A stretch of 64,000 nt of DNA from Acanthaster planci. Lineage: Eukaryota > Echinodermata > Asteroidea > Valvatida > Acanthasteridae. Positions 47,801-62,800 of this stretch are shown piece after piece (positions within the stretch are counted from its first letter, which is position 1; every line of letters starts with the position of its first letter). Below the pieces are notes generated by a model, which was given only the letters and a program-made list of their open reading frames with translations, had not been told where the DNA came from and did not search any database. Position numbers and translations under genes: made by a program. Location: positions 1,419,259-1,483,258 of the forward strand of contig NW_019091362.1 in assembly GCF_001949145.1 (NCBI RefSeq). Reading direction: 5' to 3'.

Positions 47801-50800
47801 TGCTCGATTTCCTGTTGATGACCGTTGTCAGAGTCCTTAAGCTGTTTCATCAAGTCTCTGTTTGTCTCTTTTTCGCCTTCTAGTTCTTCTTGAATCTTCT
47901 GTAGCTCCTCCTTCAACATCCTGGAATTCTCCTCCTGAGTTGCTTGCATCTGAGACTGCATTGTTTGGATAATAGCCTCTTGGTTATTTATCTCAGCGTG
48001 TGATTGTTGGAGTTTTTCTTCCACTGACACCAATCTAGAGGTCAATGTTTCTTTTTCATTTCTGCATGACTCATTTTCCAGACGAGCCTCTTCTAACAAA
48101 GCTTCTTGCTCTTGCAGTTGGCTTTCAAGACGAACAGTGCTCTCTTGCAGGCTCTGCATCTTGCTCAGATTTTCCATCTGCTTGCTGCCGAGAGCTCGTT
48201 GGGCAGCTTTCAACTCTTCAATAATTTGATTTGCTTGTGCTAGGTGATGTTCCTTTTCCTCAAGTGACTGCCGTATTGAGAACAACTCTGAAACTAACCT
48301 TTCCCTCTCTGTAGACACAACATTAAATTTGTCAAGTTGCTGATCGAGTTGCTCTGTGAGTGATGATGATTTCATTTGAAGCCGGTTGTTTTCCTCAACC
48401 ATGATCTCCAGCTGTTCATTCTTTCCAGTCAACAGTTGGTCTCTTTCTTCTAACAATCTTCTTAATGACGCAAGCTGTGATTTTTCTCTCTCACTATCTC
48501 CACTCATGGTCTGCATCAGTTGGTCCCTCTGCTCAATGGAGCTTTTAAGAGAAGCACATTCAGACTCAAACCTTTCTTTTTCCTTTGTAGCCAGCTCTGA
48601 CTTTGCCTTAATCTCCTTGGCTTTTACCAGCAGCTTCCCGTATCGCAGTTTGCCACTCTCTATTTCCATTTTCAACTTAGCATTTTCGGTCTCCAGCTCT
48701 GCCTGCCTGTCGAACATTGGTGCACTTTCAGTCATCTGAACCCTTTCCACTGTGACTTTCTCCTGCTCTTGCATGAGCTGCTCCTGTAATGCAGACAGCT
48801 TTGATTCCTGCTCCGAGAAGCTCTCATTAAGATCACTCAGCCGGCCTTCCTTGTCCTGGAGTTGCTCCTGGAGGTCCTTCAACTGAGTCTCTTTGGCCTC
48901 AAGGGCAGCTTCCAAGTCTGGCACCTGTACGCTCAACTCTGACAGGCTATTGTTGAGGGAGCTGACTTCAGCATTGAACTCTTCGTCTCTCTCAAGAAGC
49001 TGTTTCTTCAGAGTCTCAACAAGGAGACATTTCTGCTCAAGTTCCCTGTCCATCTGGAGGATTTTGTTGGAAGAGGTTTGCTCGGATTCCGTCCGAGAGT
49101 CGGCAATGTCCGACATCTCTTTGGCTTGTTGTTCAAGCTCCACTTGAAGGGTCTTACTTTCCTCTGTCTTGCTTGCGAGAAGGCTCTTTAACTCATTCCG
49201 CTCATGGAGTACCTTCTTGCATTTCTCCCTCAGTGATGATATCCTTGACTCATATTCACTTTTCTTTTGCTCAAACTCTTGGTTCAGATTCCTGAGTTCA
49301 TCTTCCCTTTTATTCAAAGACGCATCTGTGGTGGATGCCTTCTCTGAGACTTCTGACAGGTTTTTCTGAAGCGAAGCAATTTCACTGACCAGTTGTGCAT
49401 TGTTATCTTTCATCTCTTTCATGGAGTCACCTGTGCCTTGTACAATCTTTTCGTATTTCTCTTTCCAAGTGGCAATCTCTTCAGACATCACAGCTTCTCT
49501 CTCCATAAGGTCCCCTTTCAACTGGGTCCACTCACGTTCTTTAGTTTGCAACTCTTCTCTCAGTTGGGCTGTTTCAGCTTGAGACTGCTCAAAGCTATCT
49601 TTCAGAGCTGTAGTCCTTGCAACCATATCCTTATCCCCTTTTTCAATCTGCATCTTTATGTCTTCTAGCAGGTTGTTCTTGGTCTCAATTTCAAGGGCAG
49701 ATCTTTCCAAGTTGGCAGAAAGATCTTGAACTGTCTTTTTGAGATGCTGAATCTCCTCTGAAAAACTCTCTTCGTTACTGATGAGTCTCTGTGTCAGATC
49801 TTCAATCATCTCAGCCTTGACACAGAGTTCTTCACTGGCATGCTGCTCCTTTACTGCTGCTTTTTTCAGGCACTCCTTCAGTGGCAGAATTTCCTCTTCA
49901 AACTCTTTGCTTCTCCTGGCCAGTTCTTCCTCAAGCTCTTGAATTACCCTTTGCTTTTCATTGGTTTCTGCAGAGGATTTCTGCAGGCTTTCTTTCACAG
50001 CCATAACCTGGGTTCCAAGGGATTCCTTCAGTGTTTCCAATTCCAGATTTGATGCACTCAGCTCCTCTTTCAACCTGTCCCTCTCTTTTGTAGTTAGGCC
50101 TGCTTCTTCTTTGTGCATGTCAAGCTGCTTCATCAACGCCCTTTCTTTTGTTTGAAGCATCTCCAGAGATTCCTGAGCGTCCCTTCTGCATTGCTCAATT
50201 TCTGCCATGAGAATCCCTTCCCTTTCATTCTTTGACTGAATTTCTTCAGCAGCATTTTGAAGCTGATCTTTGAGATCATTACACTGTCGATTCAGCTGCT
50301 CTGCATCCTGTGTTAGTTTTCCAACACTTTGCTCCAATGACGAGATGAACTGCCCTCTTTCCTGAAGCTCTTTCTCAAGTTGTTCTCGCTGCGTCCCAAA
50401 TGAGGTCAACATTTCTTGACGGGATGTTGACTCCAAGTCCAAGACCTTTTGTCTTTCTTCAAGACTGTGTTCAAGATTTTCGTGAATCTTGTGAAGTTCT
50501 GTTACCTGTTTCTCTTTTGTGTTTAAGGCATCATTTATTTCTTCTAAGTTCCTCACAGCAGCATCCAATTTCTTTTGTAATTCTTCACAAGATGCAGACT
50601 TCTTTTTTACCTCCTCAACTGCTTGATGTTTTTCAGCCTCTGAGCTTCCAAAGGATTCCTTCAAGTTATTTATTTCAGAAGCCAGAGCAGTCTGCATTGT
50701 GGCAAATGCTTCTTTCTCTGTTCTCATCAGCTCTTGGTGGGAGGCCTCCTTGTCCTGCACAAGCTGTAAGGATGCCATCAGCTGTTCCTGTAAGGATTCC

Positions 50801-53800
50801 ACTTTGCCTTCTTTCTCTTCAACCTGGCGGGAGAGCTTCTTGATGGAATCCTTCAGCTCCCTCATCACATTTTCTGCCTCAGAGGACTTTTGTTCAAACT
50901 GAGAACTTAAATCCTGGAATCTGTTGTCCTGTTCAGTGATTGTCCTCTGATTCTCTGTTATTTCAGACTCCAGTTCGGAGATCTGGCCAAGAAGGGAAGC
51001 CATCTTGGACTCCGTCTTCTTTCCCTCAGCTGACTGCCCTTCTCGGAGGACCTCTACTTCCCGCTCAGCCTGATTGACCGAGTTCTCCAAAGTCCCAATC
51101 CTGTAATCCCTCTCTGTAATTTGCTCCCGCATAGAGGACAGTTCCTGTAGGCTGTCCTCCATGGCCTGTGACTGCCTTGCTATTTCCTTCTCCTTCTGCT
51201 GGCAAGAGTTGGTGATCTCCAGCAGCTCCTCCTCTTTGCTGTGAAGGGTAGCCTCCAATTCTCCTTTCTCAGCAGTAAACCTCAAGTGCTGACTTTCAAG
51301 TTCTCTCTCTAGTTCTGTTAGATTTATCTTGGAGGAATCTAGGTCTGCCTCCAGCTTGCCTTTCTCTTCCACAAGTCTGGCGGACCTCTCTCTCTCCTCC
51401 TCTAGTTTGACCTGTGTTTCGGCCACATCTGTCTCCTTGGATGCAAACTTGTCGCAGAACGTCTTTACTTCATCCTCCTTTTGCTGAAGTCTCGTCGACG
51501 TTTCGGCCAAGGCAGCTTCCAGTTCTTGAATTTTTGCCCGGAGTTCATCTTTTTCCTTTGAAAAGTAGTCAAACTGGTTTTGGAGGTCAGAAAGTCTTTG
51601 TGAAAGGTTGTCTCTTTCATTCCCAAGGGTTTCTGTTTCCTTGTGAAGGCTGTCAATTTGGCTCATCAAATCCAGCATGCGGTTTGTCTGAATAAGCAAT
51701 TTAAGAAATAAATATCAACATCAAACATTATTAAATCGCATCGCTTCTGAAGTAAAAACAAGAAGACTATGGAGAGTCAGAACAGCAAAATTAAGGTCAA
51801 AGAGCGGAATTTTTACTGGATGCACGGAACATAACACTACTTGAAAGCATTCCACATGTGAAGCATACCTCATCTTGCAGAACCTGTTCAACCCTCTCAT
51901 TTTCAGCCGTCACCCCCTCCAGCTCAGCCTGGGCGTCTTCAAGCTGCTGCTGTACCTGGCTGCACTTAGTCTCAATCTCGGCTTTGGATGCCTTCAAGGC
52001 ATCTAACTCAGCCTGAAAAACAAGACAGCACAAAAACAGTAAGATCTGCTTGAGTAATGAGACTCGGGAAGAAACATGGGGGTGTCCTGTTCTTGCACTT
52101 GCTCAACAGCGTAGCGACCAAAAAAGTACCTTTACAAACATCTCAACACCTGTGGCAATTTTGAATCTCTACAAAGCATTTTCGGTCTTCCTTGATGCTC
52201 TAAACTGGCCAACGATGCACTTTATTTTGCGCATGAGCTGTTTGAATACTCTACAGAACCAGTGAAAATGCCAAAGAAAGATAAAATGGAGTTAATTCTT
52301 TCCTAATGATATACTCAGTTTATTTTTCGAATCACATCCAGAAGAAAACAAAATTAATTGAAAAGATGGAACCTACTTCTGTTTGGCTTCTTGCTACCTT
52401 GTCCCCCTCCAGTTGTCTCAGTACCTCCTCCTTGCTGCTCTCAAGAGCTCTGACCTGCTCCTGGAAGGCCTCCCTCTCTCGCTCCATCTCGGCCAAGGGA
52501 AGATGCTCCCTCTGCATGGTCTCCTTAAGATGCTGGACGGTGTCTTGGAGGCTGTGTGCTTGCTGCTCAAAACCTGTAAGTGGTGGCAAGGGAACCAGAT
52601 TCATTAAATGCCAGCCGAGCAATGTAGGGGTCAGGGGATTCCCCCGTGAGATAATTACTTTTGATGTGAATATCAACTGTGAACTACCGGTCTCTGGCAC
52701 AAGATCAATGCATGGGTATGAGCATCCCCCGTGGTGTGCAGACTTAATACGCTATCTCAAAGCCACGCCCTTTCAGCCGGAAGTCACTTACACTGTATTA
52801 CATTTTGGCAGGACTTGAGACGTTTCAGGGCTTTTTTCCGTATCAGTTCCCACGCTTGAGACCTGCACCTTGGTGGGCTAGCAGTCATGGCAAGATGGGT
52901 CCTTGTGGGATAACTTAAGCCCTTTTCCCGTTGGCTTTAGTGTTCACACCTATTTGGGCAATCTTTTAGACGTCAGAGTTTTTTTGGGGGGTTACAATTT
53001 CACTGCTGATTGACATCTGGGATTGAATCGAAGGGAATCAAGCCCCAGTCGCCTCGAGTCCATTTTTTGTCTGGTTTTGCCCCTCCTTTCCTCCTGAATT
53101 GGTGGACGGATCTCCACCCTTCTGACAACTGCAGAAGGACCGGACCGCTACAGCAATACCACAGGATAAAGACGTGATCCAAGTTTCAACTGAACACTGC
53201 GTACAGCATAAATCATACAAATAGAGCAGTCTCATTCCAAAGTTTGGACAAAACTATGAAAAGACAAGTAAAAGAAGTCATTCCAAATTGTACTTTCCTA
53301 AATGGAGACAAAGCTGTAATTATGAAGGTACAAGTAATCTCTTTCAATTTCTTTTGGTTTCACGGTGAAGGAGAACTACTTTTTCTCACCATCCTTTTCC
53401 TCTTCTAACTGTACCATCCTCAATTCCATGGCAACTTTCTCCTCCTTCAATTCATCTCGCTGTGCTTCCAACCTTACAAGCTCATTCTCAAGATCATTCC
53501 TTGTTTCACTCAACAAGGTAATCTTTTCTTCCTGTGACACCTGATGATGCAAAGAGCAAGCCAGAATGCATTTTTACTCGTAAATGCTTTACAAGAAAAC
53601 CTTGAATTTTTAAGAATTATCCGCTCTGAGCGGAACAAAAGAGGGCGTGTTTTTTGGTACTCGCCGCATAGGCGCACCATGAGGCACGCAAGTAGATGCG
53701 CGTTTGACGCTGAGTACGTGTAACTAATTATTGCGGCCTGTATGTTCTTTGCGTCCACGCAGAACACGTGCAAGAAACCGCTTGTAACCACCTGTCTTTC

Positions 53801-56800
53801 TTTCACCGAATGGGGGTGCACTTCAGCTCGGGGCGGATACGATGAAAAGAAACCCCACATTAGAAAGCAACTGTAACTTTGGCAATCAAATAGTTTTCCA
53901 GCCTATCCATTTTTCCATAAGTAAAACGACTGTTACACAAGTGCTAACCATAACCCAAAACTGCCAAAGGTCACCAACGCCCAGTCACTATTACTATCAA
54001 TGAGGTGTGATGTCCCACAAAAGTCCAAGCCTAAAGAATGCGCCCCTGATTTCCTCCTCAGTGAAAGATTTTGGAGGATACAAGAAGGTTCTTAACATGA
54101 TGCCTAGGGAGTAAGGGTTAGCTGTTAAAGGAACCAGGAAATAGAAATATTTTTATAAATTTTACTAAAAACCCTTGAAATTGCATCTTTGGGTTTCAAT
54201 TAACCTCATTTTCAATTTTTGTTTTGCAATTTTAACCCTAACACTCCTCAATCCTCCAACAGGTGAAGGATTGAGGAGGGTTAGGGTTAACCCATATTTT
54301 GATGTTTTTTTTTTATTTTTTATGCTAATGCATATTTGCATATTCATGAGCAGAACTATTATGTCATTCAAGGCAATAAATCTCAATGTTGCACTGATTT
54401 GTGCACAGAAAATTTCTATTTTTTTTACCACTGCTATGGCAGATTTTATTTCCTTTGGCATTTTACTGCTGTGTAAGTATATGGCAATAATCCAGCCAAA
54501 TCCTTTTCATAGAAAGGTTCCCAGAAAGCAAATTTGGGGTTCACAATTTGAACATAAAAACATGCAACCTGAACCAGGTCTTCCTGGATTTACATCAAAG
54601 CAAAAGCTCCCTCACTTGTCCAGAAATGCTTGGTCAATTTTTAATGTTTCAAAAAGTGCACCGTTCAGTTCACATAACTCAAAAAAGATGTCAAACAGTC
54701 TTCATACATGGAAGAAGAGTACAAAGATACACAAAAAGTGATTCGAAGAAAAAATCATTTCCTGGATCCTTTTAGAATATTCATTTTAACTACATTAGTT
54801 CCAATTTGTTTCTTCCAAACTTCATCAATCCGCAAAAAACTGCCCGCTGGCCTCATGCGAAATAGCGGTAGCTTGACAAGAAGTGCATCTGTCAAACTTT
54901 GTTAAACCAAGCCTTACATTGTGATGGATTTGGGAAGGTTAGGTCAGTATTTCAGAAAATGACAAAGATAGTGAGAGATAAGGATGAGGATAAAAGGGGG
55001 GAAATTGAAGCATTAATAGAATAGTGGGAAAGGGTGAGAGAGTCCTAATGAAGCTTAAGCATCAGTCAACTTTGATGAAAATGGTAAAAAAAAAAAACAA
55101 AACCTAAAGGTTTTTATATGAGAATAATCATGAGATAATTCATTGCCATAAACTGCTGGTGAAAAAGTTAAGCAACAAAATTATTACATTGTATAGTTAC
55201 CAAACAAAAACGAGTATCGTGCAAAAATCTGAACAAAAGGTAAAGCACTGTTGCCCACGTGCGAAGCAAACCCATTACTGAGACCAAAATATCGCCAAAA
55301 GAGGGCGTATGTGTGTCTGAATGTAGACTCCTGGGCAAATCTTCACAGCAGGAGACTGTTCTTCAGGCAAGTTACTGTTGGAGGGCAGTATCAATGAAAA
55401 GGTAACCAAACTACACACTTCATCTTCTAAACCCTCCCTTTTATCTCATTTCGTGACTCATTTCTTCTGTTCAAGCAAGCACGGTCACCATCTTTACAAT
55501 TACCGTAGATGTCATTGGCACAAATTTCACAAAACGTGTTTATTTCACAAAACCAACCTCGTGTACTGATACAGGCTGGTTCGACGTAACACTGACTCAC
55601 AAAAATGATTTCCGTGGCTGAAGTGATTCTGAACACAAGAATGGCTTCTTTTGCAGCCCCACGTTATGTTGACATAATGCACCTTTAGTACTTAAGCATG
55701 GGTAAATGCTAGGCCAAGGTCAGCTGAGAAACAGTCTGGATGTTTGTACATTAGCTGACTTGAGCACTACGATCAATTTAGCTGAAACCAAGTGCGGTCT
55801 CGATATTGTTGTCTTGATGGCTCTGTGCTAGAGTGATGCAGTCAGTTTCCATTCAAGCATGTAAGTTTGCTTTATAAAGTTAGTAATTGAGGAAACTGCA
55901 ATGACTACCTTAGCCATTGCGCTGGTTAATATTCCACAGATCCTCAATGTGTTCTTTTTAGCAACAGCAATATGATTGTTAGCAACAAGGGCAACAGGTT
56001 TCAGGTCACGCACGTGGACAAGAGCACAATGCCTCTTTGCACACATACTACTATTCTGAATCTAACCATGAGTTTTTCGGCACTTTTCTTAAACTCGCTC
56101 AGCTCAACAAGCTTGGTCTCGACACTGACCCTAGACTTCATCTCAGCGTCGCGGGCGTCCTCTGCTTCGCAGAGCCGCTCCCTGAGATGGGACAGCTCTG
56201 CCGAGAGAGCATCCATCTTGTCCTGTTGCTGGTGGTCAAATTCTAGCTGATTCTAGAAGGCAGGGAACATTTCGTTCAAGACAGTTAATGACGCACAGCT
56301 GCTTGGAATATGAAGCTATGAACACAAGGACTTGGCTTGGCATTCATGGAGATGCCAAGCAGACAAACTTTGCTTTGGCAAATAACTTGATAGGCAAGAA
56401 ATCCGCTAAGAACAGATTGCATTGTACATTGCATGCCAGTTTGGTTGGTAACCTGTTTTGTCAAGTAAACATTTTCCATGCTTAGCCATTTCTGTGCTTC
56501 GGTGCTACATTATCATTCCTCATATCATAAACATGTAAAGTCACAGCCCCCAAAAAATCATTCACCTTACGCTACTGTAGTTTATACATAGGCTACTCAC
56601 TGGTAACCAACAGTCAGGTTACGAATGTAGTAAGTACATGTACTGCGACAAGTCAAATTCATGCAACTGGTCCGCACTGATAGGGCAATCATATGAAACT
56701 GTGACAACTTAGGTATGGGCTTCGAGCTGGACTAAGAGAGGGCATTATTTCCCTAGTAATGGAGTCTCCTTTCAACTAGGAACGCAAGCATTGCAGTCGC

Positions 56801-59800
56801 AATTGATGGGGGATGCTTCCACTCAAGGGGTATAATAGATAGGGGCTTTAAATTCAAACATTTTGTATCACTTTGTTATGGATAAGGCTCAGGTTACTCA
56901 CAAATGTCTTAAACCTGGCCATCTATGGGATGGAAAGCATCCACAATGTTATACATGAAGTACTAACCTGTCCATATTTTTCTCTATAAAGACTTGACCA
57001 AGAAAGTGAGTTGTTTCTGCCTAAACTGTCTAAAGTAATCCCAAGGTGATCAAAAGATAAAGAGACATTTCACAGATTTGGGTATATATTTTGCAGACCA
57101 ATTTTACCCCTCAGTCACCTGAAGTGAACAAATGCAAACTGGAGTTTGTTTGTTTTTATAGACCACTATTTGCTTACAACTTGTATGGTGGCCAAAGTTT
57201 GCAGAAATATCACCTATTGGTTGGTTTTCAATTTATCTCCAATTCATTCAAAATTGAGTTTTAAATTGGGTCTTATTTTCATTTCGTATTTAGTACATGC
57301 ATTACTATCCAGTGTTCTGATAGCTGCCTGGGATTTTTAACACTTAGGGAATTATTCTTTTATTTTTGTACCAATGGCCAACGTCAGTTTAGGCAGCCAC
57401 TTGTTGGGAAGACACGACTGTGACGACAAAGGAACAGACCCAACAGCTCCTACCTGGTCTAGCTTAGACTGCAGTTCTTCCACCTTGGTCTCCACTTCAA
57501 GCCGTTCTTGTGACTGAGTCTCAATCATCTTGCGAAGCTCGTCTTTCTCCTCACAGACATTCTTGCATTTGGCTTCAAGATTACTCAAGGCTTCTTTCAA
57601 TGTTACTACACGGACAGGTATAAATCAAGTAATCCGTCACTACACAACTGTGACACACCACAGTGAATAAAGACTTGCGTCAGTTTAAGACTTTTCTTTT
57701 CCGGCATATTGTCTTCAAATTGTCTTTGCAATCTTCAAAAATGCTCAGCAAGTTTTGATTGGAACTGTAAGTACAAGCACGACATTTTATCTGGTAAGTC
57801 AGGATGGTAAGACCTCTGCGGTCCGGGATCAAATCTGGCTCGGTCCACATGAAGATTGGGTTTTCAGTCCCTAGCTGAGTCCGTGGGTAATCCCCAAAAC
57901 ATTTATCCGGGGTTTTCCTCCCACCTCTAAAATTGAAAATTACTTTATTGTCTTCTTCACTCATGATCATCCTGTAATTGGTTTTAAAGTGCTGTTGGAT
58001 GGCCAGATATAAATAACTACAAATACATTCTATTTGTTGTGTGTAATCCTCGACCTCTGTGATCTAAGAAACACACAGCAATCTCAAAACAATTATCTGG
58101 ACTCACCAATTTGAGCAGTGTTCTCCTCAAAGTCCATCTGCTTGAGTTGTAAGTTTCCCTTCTCCTCCTCTAACTCGGCAATCTTGAGTTTCAGGTCACT
58201 GAGTTCCTCTGCCATGGAATCCGCCTGGGTGATAAGGATACCATGTGCATGTGCGTGTGAAGAGAAAAGACATGCACAGAAGCGCAGTAAAGTATACTGG
58301 GCCTTAACCTCTGACAGCTGTAACAGGGTGATCTCAAAGATTCAACAGTGGATTTTATGGCATCGTGCCGTGTCCTGGATACATGGCAACTTTGGAACTA
58401 AGCAGATACAATGTTTTCCTTGTACTGACTGTTAAAACTGCCAACACACAAAAAACCTTTGATCACTGTTGCATCCTGCTGCATTTAAAAAGAATCTGGA
58501 GTTCCGGGGAAATTTTTTTTTCAAATTCAAGAGAGATATTTCAGTTTGAGAAAGAGAAGAATAAGGAAATATTAAGTGGGGAGAAAAACAGGGAGACAAG
58601 AGGGATAAAGTTGAACATGAAAACAGCAAAATGCTGAGTGAAAGGAAAAACGTATCTGACAGATGGCTACCTTTTTAAGTTCTTCAAGATCTTCCTCGAG
58701 GGACTTTATCTTAGCTTTGGCTTGGGCTTTTACTTTCATGAACCTGGCCTCTGCCTTCTTGTTCAGCTCCTTCATCTCCTCCTCATTCTGTCTGATCTGT
58801 TCATCCTTCTTGTTGAGTTGCTGCTGTAGTCTCTCAGTTTCAGCCTGTCTCTCTTCCATCTCTGCTTTTTCATGCGCCAACTGGCCCGATCTGGTTTGAT
58901 CCAGTTCCGTCCTGGTTTGTTCTAGTTCTGTCCTGCTCTGGGCCAGTTCTGACCGGGCCTGCTCCAGGTCTGAGTGCATCTTGTTGTGGTTCTCTGTGAG
59001 CTCGACACACTGTGTCCTTGCCTGGTTGTATGCAGTGTCGTACTCCTGGAGACTTGTTCGCAAAGTTATCACAGCATTTGCCTTCTCTGTTAACTCGGTC
59101 TCGTGTTTCTCCCGGATGTCTTCAATTTGATTTTCTAGGGTTTTTTTCTCTCTCCTCCAACCTTCTTCATGGGAGGCAAAGTCCTCTTGAAGGGTTTGCA
59201 ACTGATCCTGATAAGTCTGAAGTTTCTCAGTCAGGGATCTGATGGTGGTCCCCTGCTCCAGGAGCTGCTTCTCCTTCTCTCCGATCTCGCCTTGCAGCAT
59301 CTCCAAGACACGAACCTTCCCCGCAAGGATCTCCTCGGCTTCTTGGCATCTCCTCTCCAGGGCCTTGGTGGCAGCATCGTTGGAACTCCCCACCAGCTGG
59401 GACACCTCCCGCCGGTGTTCCGTCTGTAACATCTCCAGCTGGCCTTGCCGCTGCTTGGCCACGGCCCGCACCTCCGCCATCATCTCTTGGTGACCGCGGA
59501 TCAGCTCTTGCTTCTCCGCTTCCGAGCGCTGCCGTTCCACCTCAAGAGTGGCATCCCGCTGCTCAAGCTCTGAAGTCAGCTGGCTGATCTTCTCATCTGT
59601 GCCTTCCATCTTCTCACGCATGTTGTCAAGCACTCTGTTGAAATCAGCGATTGCTTGCTCCTTCTGCCGACACTCTGCTTGTAAGACCTTCAACCAAAAA
59701 CACAAGCATTTGATACAGACAGTTATTTTCATAACTCGTTGAAACACCGAGTGACCCATTTCAATGACAGAATGAGTACACCTTTATAGAAATTAACCCT

Positions 59801-62800
59801 TTGGAATCAAATGTTGGACAAGAACTTTGCCACAAAATACACAGCAAACTCAGCAAAGGTTGAAGTGCAGAGCAAACAGACATCTCTTAACATGGCTCGA
59901 ACAACTGTGGGTGATGATGTTCTCTGGGGTGACATTGCTGGAAATAATGGTTGCAGTGACAGACTGAAAATCTAGGTGAGAGACGTAGTAGTGAATGCTG
60001 CTGGATTTTAAAAATGTGATGAGGTGAGCTTACATGTACACAAACTTTTTTTCTCTGCAATTTCTGCTATAGAAACACGGTCAGTTTCAGTACCCATATT
60101 TTCTCCAATCTGAAACTTTAAAACTGTGTATTTCCTCACTTTAAAAACTAGGTCTTTAAAGTGAGAGCTAACAGAATCAGCTGACAAAAAAGCAAACAAG
60201 TGTTCAGATAACATGACGGGGAACAAGACAAACAGGTGCGTGAATGAAGCATGTGCTAACTGGCAGGTAATATAAAACATGAATTCACACAGACATACAC
60301 ATAAAAGAAAAGTTAGCATATTAAAGTGCTTAGCATACATGTAACCTGCAGGAAACTGAGAAAATAACCCCAGTGACCCTCATTCGCTATTCAAGTTGTT
60401 TCTATGGAACACTTATTACATCCGCCAAAAATCCTTCACGGTGCAGGAAACCAAACCAGATTAACAAAGAAAGATGGCGGCCAGAAGCTTGGACCAAGAG
60501 CAAGACTGGTTACAGGATGCGGAGTGCGGAAGAATTTAGACGGAGAGCAGTGTACCACACCAGCACCCAACCAACCTGAATGACCTTGTCCCGACCCTGA
60601 ATGACCTCATCTTTATCCTTAGCATGCTCCTGCAGTTCATGGGCACGTTGTTCAAGCTCTAAGGCTTTACTGTTCTGCTCCATCACCATTTTATCTTTGT
60701 AGACAAGCTGGGCATAGAGTTCCTTAGCCCTGGACGATTCTTCATTTAGTTGGTCCTGGGAAATTTGGGGGGGTGGTGAGGTGTCAACTGGCAGTATTTT
60801 ATCCATATAAAAATGCACATAAAACAGAAGTTGTGATGCCAGTTGTAGGCGGATAAAAAATGAAGAACAAATTAACAAAGATCTCAAAGGTTTCTTAATC
60901 AATTACATTTTACAGGAGAAAAAAGTATCCAAAAAATCCCAAAGCCCCTAACAAAAGTTAATTCAATATGGGTGCTTCATCCACAAACAATGAACACAAC
61001 AAACTCCCTGCAAGAGTTTAATATGGATCACAGTAAACTTTTTTTCTATCAGAACATCTTATGAAATACTGAACTCAGTATTCCATAGAGTACCGAAGTG
61101 AATATGTCACACGCACAATTAGCGTGTAAAAAGGCATTAGTGCAAGAACCAGCGCGTGAACCAACACGTGTGCGTACTCCATTCGTTTGTACTGCACTTT
61201 CTGGTTCACAGTGACGTCACACTTCGGTGCTCTATTGCCTGCATTTTATGTCCTTCCAAAATCCTTTCTCCTAAACATTATCTGACGTTGGAGTCAAAAA
61301 CAACATGTGCCAAGAACTCTAACCATTTTTGTTACAAACCTTCCTTTGACTTAAACACACTCGTTTGATTATGAAATGCGAACCAACCAGCCAACACCAG
61401 CATGCTCGGTGGTGACATGGTAAGACATCTGCACTTGGCAAACAGGAGGTCATAAGTTCGAATCCCACCTGAGTATGGCTTGTAAAGTTTCTCACAAGCC
61501 CTCGCACAACACCTCTCAAAATACGCTATTTCAGAATCAAATCACCAGAGCCGACAAACGTTGGGTCACAGTGTGCTACCTTGTCAGCAGAGGCACTGAA
61601 TTTTTCAGACTGAGTATTCATGGGTTTTATTGAACTGGATGGGTTGTTCAATTTTCCCGAATAACGAATCCTTCAACTTACCACACGAACTAGGACAAGT
61701 ACTGAGGCAGACATGAGGGTGCAGGTGGCCTAGTGGTTTAGGTTTGAGACTCCCAACTAAGAGGCTTTTAAGGGGTCTGAATTTAGCTGCCATACGTTTT
61801 GGCCTTAGGCAAGCTGTGCATTTAACCCCCGCTTGCCGCTCTCTACCCAGGAGTATAAATGGATATGGGCATTAGCTGGAAGGCAACCTACAATGGCCTG
61901 GCATCCTATCTAAGAGGGGGGTTCACAGTTGTTTCATGTCAAGGAAACTGGAGATAAACACTGGCCTGATAAGCAAAAACCGCTTGGGAGCGACTTGCTT
62001 TTTCCCAAGTTGAAACATGGAATGGTTGCATGCTATCACACTAACCTGTAATTCCTTTAACCTCGGACGGCTCTCAGATGCACCCTGGTCAGCTTCATCT
62101 TTTCCGGTCTTCCCACTGCCCGTTTCCCTGCCCACCCCGCCACTCCTCAGTGCCTCAATCACCGCCTCCCTCTTCTCGATGATTCTCTCCTTCTCCAGCA
62201 GCTCAGCCTGCAGCTTCCGCTCCCCGTCCTCCATCTCGGTGATCATCTGCCCCTTTTCGGCCAGCTGCTTCTCTCGGGCATTGATGACAAGCTGCTTCTC
62301 GTTTACTGAGTGCTCCAGCTTCTTGATGAGTGCCGAGTTCTCTGAGAGAGCCTTCTCACTCTCCTCTAGCTTCTTCTTGAGGACAATGAGTTTGCCGCGA
62401 GTGGCTTGGTCATCAGCTCCATCAGTCTGCCAAAAAAAAAATGAACCTTTTAAGACAAGAAGTAAAAAGTTCTTATACCTGCAATCTATTCACTTGGATT
62501 TCCTTGTGTCTTTGAGCACAAAATGTACAGTTGAGGACAAATATCCTCTTTCGCAGAGTATGAAATCTCAAAATTTGATCCCTCAGATGATAAAAACCAC
62601 TGCAAAAATCACATTTTCTAGTGTAAAAGGCATCACTTGCTAAGAACAATAAACGTTTTTAATTCTGGTAGTTTTCTGATTAATAATACAAATTTTGGGA
62701 AAAGTAGATAGCTGTATTGGATAGTCAAAGTAAAGATCTGTCATCTTGTTTGCAAGGAAAAGATGTCCTTTGAAAAACAGCAGTTTTTGTTCAGTTTTTA

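Noticed and set aside
45406-50902. Many plus-strand open frames opposite the giantin rod
   Set aside because: Shadows of the E/Q/K/L-rich coiled-coil codons; rich in S, L and F, with no domain.
54175-54741. Plus-strand open frame of 188 codons
   Set aside because: Lies in a giantin intron and includes the hairpin at 54232-54290. Its composition is that of AT-rich intron sequence and it has no recognisable domain.
61404-61472. Functional tRNA gene
   Set aside because: A and B box-like parts are present but the acceptor and anticodon stems do not pair and the sequence continues as a SINE body.
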